A stretch of 64,000 bases of DNA, taken from NCBI GenBank assembly GCA_900319355.1, contig ONOC01000004.1, positions 1 to 64,000 of the forward strand. Reading direction: 5' to 3'. The translations under genes and the position numbers were made by a program. Source of the stretch: an uncultured Eubacteriales bacterium. Lineage in GTDB: Bacteria > Bacillota > Clostridia > Lachnospirales > Lachnospiraceae. The notes beneath the pieces are model-generated. The model was given only the letters and a program-made list of their open reading frames with translations. It did not search any database and had not been told where the DNA came from. Positions 8,382 through 15,373 of the stretch are shown piece by piece. Positions within the stretch are counted from its first letter, which is position 1; every line of letters begins with the position of its first letter.

Positions 8382-10252
8382 TTCTTTTTTTCTCTTTTGT
8401 CTTTATCTTTATCCTTTTCTTTGTCTTTCTCTTTATTATTTTTGTCTCTGCCGTCCCGGTCTTTATCTTTTTTCTTCTTCTTCGGCTCATTCGCCGGAAG
8501 CTGGTATTTGTCCTGATAGGAATCGAACTCGCTCACGAACTCCGGTTCATTGCCGTCCTTGATCGCATTGAGGTATCCGTGCGTTTCAAACGAGGAATTT
8601 CTGGTCTGAATGATACATACCGCAACGTTGGAACAGTGGTCTGACACACGCTCACAGTTGGTAAGCACATCGGTCAGAATGATACCAAGCTCAGCCCGGC
8701 ACTCTCCGGTCTGCAGCCGCTCAATGTGACGGTTCTTGATCTGCTTGGTCAGATCATCGATTACCTCTTCCAGCGGCTCCACATAGTAGGCCTTCTTCTC
8801 ATCGTCATCCGCGAAACAGGTATAGGTCAGCTGAAGGATCTCCGTCACGGCCTGCGTGAGGACAGCCAGCTCCGACTTTGCCTTTTTCGAGAACTTCACG
8901 CCGAGATCACGCATCTGTCCGGCGGTCTTGGTCATGTTGATCGCATGGTCGCCGATCCGTTCAAAATCCGTGATGCTGTGAAGCATTTCGGATACGGCCT
9001 CGCTGTCCGCATCCGTCAGATCCTTCGCTGAAAGCTTGATCAGGAAGGTATCCAGCTGATCCTCCAGGTAATCCAGTTCCTTTTCCTGCCGGTCGATTTT
9101 TTCAATCAGCTCAGGATCATAGTTTTCCATCACGCTCATGGAATCGATAAAAGACTCCTGCGCGGCCTTTGCCATCTCAACCGTCCTCGTGCGGCACTGC
9201 TGCACGGCCAGACCCGGGGAGGTCAGCAGACGCTCGTCAAGGAGCACCTGTCTGCTGTCTTTTCCGTCTTCTTCATTCTGAACAGGCATCATCCGCTCGA
9301 CAAAGGCCACCAGATGCTTTGAGAAGGGCATCAGAAGCGCGATCGTGCCAAGGTTAAAGATAGAGTGGAAGATGGCGATCTGAACCGCATTGATCGAATG
9401 GCCAAAGAAAGGCAGATGCAGGGCATACCGGAGCACCAGATAAACCGTCAGCCACACAATGGTGCCGAGGATTTTTATCATGATATGGAGTGCGGGTACG
9501 CGCTTCGCCTTTTTGCTGACGCCGATACCGGAAAGAATGGCGGTGACGCAGGTACCGATATTGGCGCCCATGACAAGCGGAATCGCCATGCCGAAGCTGA
9601 TCGAGCCGGTCTGCGACAGCGCCTGCAGCACACCGATGGAAGCCGCCGATGACTGAATGACGCCGGTAAAAGCCGTGCCGATCAGCACGCCGATAAAGGG
9701 ATTGTCAAAGGCCACGAGAATCCGCTGAAATTCCGGCTCCTCCGCCAGCGGAGAAACCGAATTGCTCATCAGCGTCATGCCGAACATCAGGACGGCAAAG
9801 CCGCAGAGAATCGTACCGATATCCCGGTTTTTCTGCGTTTTTGAGGCCATGATCAGAATGACGCCGATCAGCGCCACGATCGGAGAAAAGTTCTCCGGTT
9901 TCAGCATGGAAATAAAAATATTGTCCGATGAGATACTGCTCATTGAAAGGATCCATGAGGTCAGCGTCGTTCCGATATCGGAACCCATGATCACATGAAT
10001 CGTCTGCGAAAACTCCATGATACCGGAGTTGACCAGTCCGACAAGCATAACCGTCAGCGCCGAAGAGGACTGGATCGCAATCGTCACGACCGCACCCAGC
10101 GCCAGGCTCTTCAGCGGGTTGGATGTCAGCTTCTTCAGCACATTCTCCAGCCGGCCGCCGGCCATTTTTTCCAGATAATTGGACATGACATTCATGCCGA
10201 ACAGGAAAAAGGCGAGCCCTCCTACCAGCGAGATGATGTTATAAATAGTCAT
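8378..10252 (-). CDS. Na/phosphate cotransporter with PhoU-like domain
   Basis: This membrane protein is related to NptA/YjbB phosphate transporters. Residues 1-310 hold two repeated hydrophobic units, each with the family pattern seen in GAVVTIAIQSSSALTVM and GTAFTGVIQSSAASIGV. Residues from about 350 to 560 form a cytoplasmic helical PhoU-like domain (SITDFERIGDHAINM and TNCERVSDHCSNVAV are the paired PhoU motifs). The protein ends in about 30 residues made almost entirely of Lys, Asp, Glu, Arg and Asn, a low-complexity charged tail that is not part of the family core. It probably imports or exports phosphate in a sodium-dependent way. Confidence 0.88.
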   Translation of the reverse strand: MTIYNIISLVGGLAFFLFGMNVMSNYLEKMAGGRLENVLKKLTSNPLKSLALGAVVTIAIQSSSALTVMLVGLVNSGIMEFSQTIHVIMGSDIGTTLTSWILSMSSISSDNIFISMLKPENFSPIVALIGVILIMASKTQKNRDIGTILCGFAVLMFGMTLMSNSVSPLAEEPEFQRILVAFDNPFIGVLIGTAFTGVIQSSAASIGVLQALSQTGSISFGMAIPLVMGANIGTCVTAILSGIGVSKKAKRVPALHIMIKILGTIVWLTVYLVLRYALHLPFFGHSINAVQIAIFHSIFNLGTIALLMPFSKHLVAFVERMMPVQNEEDGKDSRQVLLDERLLTSPGLAVQQCRTRTVEMAKAAQESFIDSMSVMENYDPELIEKIDRQEKELDYLEDQLDTFLIKLSAKDLTDADSEAVSEMLHSITDFERIGDHAINMTKTAGQMRDLGVKFSKKAKSELAVLTQAVTEILQLTYTCFADDDEKKAYYVEPLEEVIDDLTKQIKNRHIERLQTGECRAELGIILTDVLTNCERVSDHCSNVAVCIIQTRNSSFETHGYLNAIKDGNEPEFVSEFDSYQDKYQLPANEPKKKKKDKDRDGRDKNNKEKDKEKDKDKDKREKKK

Positions 10253-10367
10253 TCGTTTCCTCCATGGCTATACCGAAAAATGGAGGCCGCCTGCACGCGT
10301 CCTCCATCCGGAACACAGTCAGTGTGTGAAAATCCGGAAGCATCCCTGCGCGAATACGTCCCGGAAA

Positions 10368-11528
10368 TCAGTCCCCGCTTCCGTTCAGCTGAACTTCAAG
10401 TGCGCGGACCTCGAGTTCCTCTTTACGGATTTCTTCATTGAACTCCTGGATCTTCCTGCAGGTATCGGCGATTTTTTCATCGTCAAACTTCAGGAATCCA
10501 CGGGTCACGGCATCCGGAAGAACGAATTTTTTCTCACCCGCCTGATCAAAAGCTACGGTCAGATGGCTGCCCTCCTGTGCCGTCACCTTTCCCTCGCCGT
10601 ATTTCTTATGTGCCGCCGTGCTTCCCACAAGGGACGGGGCTGTCATCTCATCCCGCCTGTTCTGCGCTGTCTTCAGTCTGGCGCGGCCGTTGCGGATGTC
10701 CCTGCGGAGCTTTTCCTGCTCCTTCTCTTTTTCTTCGCTCTCGGCGGTGGCGGCGGATTTCTTTCTGCGCTTCTTCTTCGGCGCGGCCGGCATCTCGTCA
10801 TACAGCTCATAATTCAGTGCACAGTAGATAACATCAAACGCCAGAATGTGGTCATCGGAATCGATCTCCGTCACCGAGCTGTCGTCCGACTGATCCGCCT
10901 CTTCCTGCAGCGCATCATCAAGCTTTTCCTGAATTTCGCTGTGCTGCTGAAGTGCCTCGACAACCGCGCCGCACATCCTGTAATACCTGGGCAGGTCGAC
11001 GCTGTCATCGGTTATCATATCCTCATCCTCACCGACGTACTGGATGAAAGTCTTGACCTCGTTTTCCTTATAGAGGAAGTTATCTTCAGGATCGGCGAAG
11101 GAGAGATACATCAGTGCCGAGCTCATTTCCTGATGGTATTTCCACTTTTCGCTGTCAACCATACGGAGAAGGCTGTTCATGCCCATGACGAACGCCTCTG
11201 CCTTCTTCTGTCTTACCTCATAATCGGAGTCATCCGGATTCAGAAGCTTGCGGAATTCATCGCGGACTGCCTCCTGCATGTCGCTGCTGTGCCTGCACAG
11301 GAAAACGACACCGTTGATCGGCTGATAGGAAGACTCGCTGATCAGGCTCTCATCGCCGCCCATGGCATTTTTGAACATGCCGCCGAAGTCCTCGGCATCC
11401 AGATCCCAGTATTTCTGGAAGCGGCTCACCGCCGTCCATTTATAGATTTCATGATTTTCCGCCGAGTTGAAAAGTTCAAACTTGTCGTTATAATTATCCA
11501 GAAGTTTCTGCAGATGCTCGTTATCCAA
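10368..11528 (-). CDS. Uncharacterised acidic protein with Tudor-like C-terminal region
   Basis: I do not recognise this 386-residue protein. It has no signal peptide or membrane segment. Residues 1-240 look helical and acidic. Residues about 245-265 are a basic stretch (APKKKRRKKSAAT), followed by a charged coiled-coil of about 40 residues. After that comes a compact beta-rich segment, AAHKKYGEGKVTAQEG to KKFVLPDAVTRGFL, that resembles the small Tudor/KOW-like domains seen at the C-terminus of some UvrD-type helicases. A nucleic-acid-related or ribosome-related role is conceivable but is inference. It stands alone between the phosphate transporter and a small membrane protein. Confidence 0.7.
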   Translation of the reverse strand: MDNEHLQKLLDNYNDKFELFNSAENHEIYKWTAVSRFQKYWDLDAEDFGGMFKNAMGGDESLISESSYQPINGVVFLCRHSSDMQEAVRDEFRKLLNPDDSDYEVRQKKAEAFVMGMNSLLRMVDSEKWKYHQEMSSALMYLSFADPEDNFLYKENEVKTFIQYVGEDEDMITDDSVDLPRYYRMCGAVVEALQQHSEIQEKLDDALQEEADQSDDSSVTEIDSDDHILAFDVIYCALNYELYDEMPAAPKKKRRKKSAATAESEEKEKEQEKLRRDIRNGRARLKTAQNRRDEMTAPSLVGSTAAHKKYGEGKVTAQEGSHLTVAFDQAGEKKFVLPDAVTRGFLKFDDEKIADTCRKIQEFNEEIRKEELEVRALEVQLNGSGD

Positions 11529-11659
11529 ATTATCCTCCTCTCAGAATCAGGTACGTCATCTATTGGAACTGCTTGGTCATTTTTCCTATGCGGAGCCGCA
11601 TGCCCCGTTATCGAAATCAATATAATTCCACGCCTGTCTCAGTGTCAAGACATGTATGT

Positions 11660-11971
11660 TCACTGTCCCAGCATCTTGCGGATATAGACCACCATGCCGA
11701 TCAGCGCCGCCGCCGATACGCACACGGAGATCAGCCCCATCGCCACGGACGGGAACAGGGCCATAAAAATCTCGTCGACCCCCAGAATCAGCAGAAAAAT
11801 CCCCGTTGCCGTCTGATATTTTCTGTTCTGTTCCGGATCCATCTTCTTCGGCCGGTAGTTCTTGCCGCTGAACAGATTCAGCACGTTCTCTCCCTTTCCG
11901 ATAAAGAAGATGACCGCCAGAAACAGACATAAAATCGCCAGAAACCAGTCAAATGCCGGACTGATGTCCAT
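11660..11971 (-). CDS. Small membrane protein of unknown function
   Basis: The 103-residue product has three predicted hydrophobic segments: FDWFLAILCLFLAVIFFIG (about residues 8-26), a segment around GIFLLILGVDEIFMALF and a third near MGLISVCVSAAALIGMVVY. Between the first two lies a polar cytoplasmic loop rich in Lys and Asn. It ends 17 bases before the rimI gene begins upstream, so it probably belongs to the tsaE-tsaB-rimI transcript. No family could be assigned from sequence alone. Confidence 0.65.
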   Translation of the reverse strand: MDISPAFDWFLAILCLFLAVIFFIGKGENVLNLFSGKNYRPKKMDPEQNRKYQTATGIFLLILGVDEIFMALFPSVAMGLISVCVSAAALIGMVVYIRKMLGQ

Positions 11972-11988
11972 ACTTCACTTTCCTCCTG

Positions 11989-12501
11989 TCAGTTATTGAT
12001 ATCTTTTTCGACCGCTGCTGCGTCGCGCCTCATGATCAGCGCATTTTCCTTTGGTGAACTGTAATAATCTTTTCTCAGGCCCACCTGCTCATAGCCGGCG
12101 CTGCGGTACAGCCGGATCGCATCGGCGTTGCTCTCCCGCACCTCGAGAAAAATCTTCGTGATTCCACGGTCGGATGCCCTGCGGCTGAGTTCGTCCAGCA
12201 GCGCCCGGCCGATGCCCCGCTGCCGGTATGCCGCATCCACCGAGACATTCGTGATATCGCCCTCATCCGGATAGCCGTAAAAGCCGATATAGCCCGCGAT
12301 CTCATCGCCTTCTGCCGCCGTCAGAAAAATCGTGTCGTCCCTGATCATGAAATCATAAAAGTCCTTTTTTTTCCACGGCACAGAGAAGTTTGCACGCTCA
12401 ATTTCCGTCACACGGTCCAGATCGGCCTCCGTCATCTCCCGTATGATCCGCCGGTCCTCCCGGGCCTTTATCATCTGCTGATCCTCCGGGGCCTTATTCA
12501 T
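11989..12501 (-). CDS. rimI: Ribosomal protein alanine N-acetyltransferase (RimI family)
   Basis: This GNAT-fold enzyme transfers acetyl groups from acetyl-CoA, classically to the N-terminus of ribosomal protein S18. The 170-residue product has the acetyl-CoA-binding motif RQRGIGRALLDEL (about residues 92-104) and the downstream ESNADAIRLYRSAGYEQVGLR element typical of RimI. About 18 extra N-terminal residues, rich in Lys, Glu and Asp, precede the fold. Its start overlaps the 3' end of tsaB by 8 bases. The order tsaE-tsaB-rimI is a common bacterial arrangement. Confidence 0.9.
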   Translation of the reverse strand: MNKAPEDQQMIKAREDRRIIREMTEADLDRVTEIERANFSVPWKKKDFYDFMIRDDTIFLTAAEGDEIAGYIGFYGYPDEGDITNVSVDAAYRQRGIGRALLDELSRRASDRGITKIFLEVRESNADAIRLYRSAGYEQVGLRKDYYSSPKENALIMRRDAAAVEKDINN

Positions 12502-13270
12502 AGGAATCGTTTCTCCCGTAATCCGCAGGGCGGAGCCTTTCGGATGCCTCGCTGATTTTGTCCACTTTCACGCCGGCAGCCTCCTTTTCGCGTTCCGCCT
12601 GAGGCTTTCTCAGATAATCCGGGTGATGCGCATACGAAGGAACCGTTTTTCCCTCTCTGAGGTACTGCATGCCGAGCCACGCCACCGCGCCTGCCCGCTG
12701 CCGGTTCAGATGCGCCGGCGCCACGGAAAAATCAATATGAAGCAGCTGTTTCATCTGATCGAGGTACACCGGAACCCCGTCACCGAGAAGAACTGCCTTC
12801 TTCTCCTGCATATGATTGATTCTGTCAGCGAGCTCCTCTGTCGTGCAGGCTGTCTGTTCCATCAGCACCGTCAGTCTGTGATTCCGGAATTCATAAATTC
12901 CCGTGTAGACCTGGCTTCTTCTCGCATCCATCATCGGAACCACGAGTCCCTCTGTGTCGTACAGATTGCACGCCAGCGCATCGACCGTCGGAACCTCGAT
13001 CAGCGGTTTGTTCAGCGCAAGACCGATGCCCTTGGCCGTTGCCGAACCGATCCGGAGTCCGGTAAATGACCCCGGTCCCTTTGAGACCGCCACAGCGTCT
13101 GCCGTGCTCACATCAATGCCGAGCATCTCCGTCAGCTCATCCATCATCGGAAGCAGCGTCTGCGAGTGCGTCTTCTTATAATTTATCGTGAATTCTCCGA
13201 GCAGCGTGTCGTCCTCCATCCAGGCGGCCGACGCCGCAAGACCCGAACTGTCAATTGCCAGAATTCTCAT
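12494..13270 (-). CDS. tsaB: tRNA t6A synthesis protein TsaB
   Basis: TsaB is the scaffold partner of TsaD in making threonylcarbamoyl-adenosine at position 37 of ANN-decoding tRNAs. The ATG at 13270 is preceded by GGAAGGAGGA, so the longer frame to 13306 is not used. The 258-residue product begins MRILAIDSSG, the family N-terminal strand, and carries VSKGPGSFTGLRIG near residues 67-80, the most conserved TsaB motif. The C-terminal region after about residue 215 is charged and less conserved. The gene overlaps tsaE by 20 bases and rimI by 8 bases, which indicates tight coupling. Confidence 0.93.
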   Translation of the reverse strand: MRILAIDSSGLAASAAWMEDDTLLGEFTINYKKTHSQTLLPMMDELTEMLGIDVSTADAVAVSKGPGSFTGLRIGSATAKGIGLALNKPLIEVPTVDALACNLYDTEGLVVPMMDARRSQVYTGIYEFRNHRLTVLMEQTACTTEELADRINHMQEKKAVLLGDGVPVYLDQMKQLLHIDFSVAPAHLNRQRAGAVAWLGMQYLREGKTVPSYAHHPDYLRKPQAEREKEAAGVKVDKISEASERLRPADYGRNDSYE

Positions 13271-13697
13271 CGGGTCCTCCTTCCACCGTAATCTGTCTGT
13301 AGTCAAAACCCCGGTCAGGATTTTTCCGGATGGTGACCCTGATCAGGTCGTCCGGAAGAAGTTCACGGATCCGGTCCGCCCACTCGATCAGGCACACCCC
13401 GCCGCCGAACAGGTACTCGTCCAGGCCGACTTCCTCCATCTCCTCAGGATCCTCGATCCTGTACACATCAAAATGATAGAGCGGTATACGCCCTTCCCTG
13501 TATTCCTGTACGATGGTAAACGTCGGGCTCGAGACAGGCTCCGTAATGCCAAGTCCCGCCGCAAATCCTTTGGCAAAAATCGTCTTCCCGACACCGAGGT
13601 CGCCGTTCAGTGTAAAAATCTGTCCGGGAACCGCCTGCTCTCCGAGCTTTCGCGCAAACGCTTCCGTTTCCTCCGGGCTGTTTGTCTCAATCGTCAT
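13251..13697 (-). CDS. tsaE: tRNA t6A synthesis ATPase TsaE
   Basis: TsaE is a small P-loop ATPase that resets the TsaB-TsaD complex during t6A synthesis. The 148-residue product has Walker A GDLGVGKT (about residues 33-40), a switch region with SSPTFTIVQEY, and a HFDVYRI motif near residue 73, all typical of the family. It is the first gene of the tsaE-tsaB-rimI operon, read from a promoter at 13745-13772. It diverges from the cyclophilin gene. Confidence 0.93.
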   Translation of the reverse strand: MTIETNSPEETEAFARKLGEQAVPGQIFTLNGDLGVGKTIFAKGFAAGLGITEPVSSPTFTIVQEYREGRIPLYHFDVYRIEDPEEMEEVGLDEYLFGGGVCLIEWADRIRELLPDDLIRVTIRKNPDRGFDYRQITVEGGPDENSGN

Positions 13698-13744
13698 AAT
13701 CCTGTGCCTTCATTTCATCATTTACATAGTTCCGAAACGTGTTT

Positions 13745-13772
13745 ATTCTAACATATCGTCCCTCTCCTGCAA
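13745..13772 (-). promoter_or_regulatory. Promoter of the tsaE operon
   Basis: On the minus strand TTGCAG (13772-13767), a 16-base spacer and TAGAAT (13750-13745) make a reasonable sigma-A promoter about 48 bases upstream of the tsaE start. Confidence 0.55.
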
Positions 13773-13915
13773 AGATGACCCGCCGGTCCGGATCCGCAGA
13801 CGGCGGAAATTTTTTTCGCAGATCCGTCAGCCGGCTGCTGCCGGACCGCAGGATATGGTATGATATACAGGTCTTTATAAATCACGATCAACCGAAAATG
13901 AAAAGGAGCAATCAC

Positions 13916-14437
13916 ATGGAAAATCCTGTTGTTACCATCACCATGGAAGACGGCGGCGTCATTACCGCCGAGCTGTATCCCGACAAGGCACCGAATACTG
14001 TCCGGAACTTCATCAGTCTTGTGAAAAAAGGCTTCTATGACGGCCTGACGTTTCACCGCATCATCCCCGGATTCATGATCCAGGGCGGCGATCCTGAAGG
14101 AAACGGCATGGGCGGTCCCGGCTATTCGATCAGAGGCGAGTTCTCCGGCAACGGTTTCGACAAAAATGACATCTCTCACACCCCGGGCGTTCTCTCCATG
14201 GCCAGAGCCATGGATCCCGATTCCGCCGGCAGCCAGTTCTTCATCATGCACGCAGCCGCTGATTATCTCGACGGACAGTACGCAGCCTTCGGCAAGGTTA
14301 CGGACGGCATGGACATCGTCAACCGGATCGCGCTCACCGAGACCGACTGGAACGACAAACCAAAAACACCGGTGGTCATCCGCACCATGACGGTTGACAC
14401 CAGGGGAACCGACTACCCTGAACCGGAAAAAATCTGA
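13916..14437 (+). CDS. Cyclophilin-type peptidyl-prolyl isomerase
   Basis: This enzyme catalyses cis-trans isomerisation of peptide bonds before proline and assists protein folding in the cytoplasm. The ATG at 13916 follows AAAAGGAGC, so longer upstream frames are rejected. The 173-residue product carries the cyclophilin motifs FHRIIPGFMIQGGD (about residues 44-57) and SAGSQFFIMHA (about 104-114), with the catalytic Arg and the Phe/Met/His substrate pocket in place. There is no signal peptide. The gene faces the yigZ-like gene, whose end lies only 14 bases away. Confidence 0.93.
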   Translation: MENPVVTITMEDGGVITAELYPDKAPNTVRNFISLVKKGFYDGLTFHRIIPGFMIQGGDPEGNGMGGPGYSIRGEFSGNGFDKNDISHTPGVLSMARAMDPDSAGSQFFIMHAAADYLDGQYAAFGKVTDGMDIVNRIALTETDWNDKPKTPVVIRTMTVDTRGTDYPEPEKI

Positions 14438-14451
14438 CGTTCATCTGCTTT

Positions 14452-15096
14452 TCAGTTTTCTGCGGAGAAGACACGGCTGTCGTACCATACGAGGCCGGTC
14501 TTCTCCGTTTCTGTCCGTCCCGAAGTCAGATCCGTTATCTCACGGATGAAGGCATCCCCGTCCTCTTCGGGGAGCACACATTCCATCTGCACCCGCTCCG
14601 TATAGGTTGAGGAAATCACCTGAATACCGCGCTCTTCGGTCATGTGCCGGATTCTTCCGACATCCGGATAGGCGGCCGTCAGCAGAATCCTGATGCCCTG
14701 CCGTCTCTCCACAAGTACACTCTGTTTCAGACAGTCCCTGGCAGCCGATGTATAGGCGCGCACCAGTCCTCCTGTCCCGAGCAGGGTCCCGCCGAAATAC
14801 CTGGTCACCACCAGCACCGCATCCGTCACATCCGCTCCCGCTAGCACATCCAGGATCGGCCGGCCTGCCGTACCCGACGGTTCCCCGTCATCCGACGCAT
14901 GAAGATCCGGCTGTGTTCTGCCGATCCGGTACGCATAACAGTGATGGCGCGCATCGTAATGTTTCTTCTTTATATCGCGGACAAACGCCAGCGCTTCCTC
15001 CTCCGACACCACATGTCGGATCTCGCCGAGGAAAACAGATTTCTTCTCCTCGTACCTTCCGTTCCCGCCCTTCTGTACCGTTATATATGACGGCAT
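14452..15096 (-). CDS. YigZ/IMPACT family protein
   Basis: This belongs to the conserved YigZ (UPF0029, IMPACT N-terminal) family, whose biochemical role is still unclear; links to translation regulation have been suggested. The 214-residue product has the family core ARHHCYAYRIG (about residues 48-58), the DDGEPSGTAGRPILDVL block (about 70-86) and VTRYFGGTLLGTGGLVRAY (about 99-117). The C-terminal DUF1949-like ferredoxin fold follows. The ATG at 15096 is preceded by AGGAGGAAG. It is convergent with the cyclophilin gene. Confidence 0.9.
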   Translation of the reverse strand: MPSYITVQKGGNGRYEEKKSVFLGEIRHVVSEEEALAFVRDIKKKHYDARHHCYAYRIGRTQPDLHASDDGEPSGTAGRPILDVLAGADVTDAVLVVTRYFGGTLLGTGGLVRAYTSAARDCLKQSVLVERRQGIRILLTAAYPDVGRIRHMTEERGIQVISSTYTERVQMECVLPEEDGDAFIREITDLTSGRTETEKTGLVWYDSRVFSAEN

Positions 15097-15250
15097 AAGT
15101 TCTTCCTCCTGATTTCCTCTTCTCCTGACATCTTAGCAGAGGACGGCGTGCCCGCACAACCCCGCCATGGATATTGCAGTTCAGACGTTGTCAGAGCCAC
15201 GGAACACATGGAGACTCCCAGGCCGAGACCTCCGCAGACGCCGGCGCCCT

Positions 15251-15278
15251 TTGCATCTCGTAGTCTATCTGCTATAAT
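15251..15278 (+). promoter_or_regulatory. Promoter of the penicillin-binding protein gene
   Basis: TTGCAT (15251-15256), a 16-base spacer and a perfect TATAAT (15273-15278) lie about 96 bases upstream of the start codon, which would give a leader of roughly 90 bases. Confidence 0.6.
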
Positions 15279-15373
15279 GTGCAATAAGTGTGCTCATCTT
15301 TCGCGGACGTCTTCTGCCGCTGCAGCGCACAGGAATTCAGAGAACTATTTACGCTGGATTCAGGAGGGTATGA

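Noticed and set aside
10326..11687. Long plus-strand open frame of 453 codons
   Set aside because: It is antisense to the well-supported minus-strand gene at 10368-11528, and has no ribosome site or known motif.
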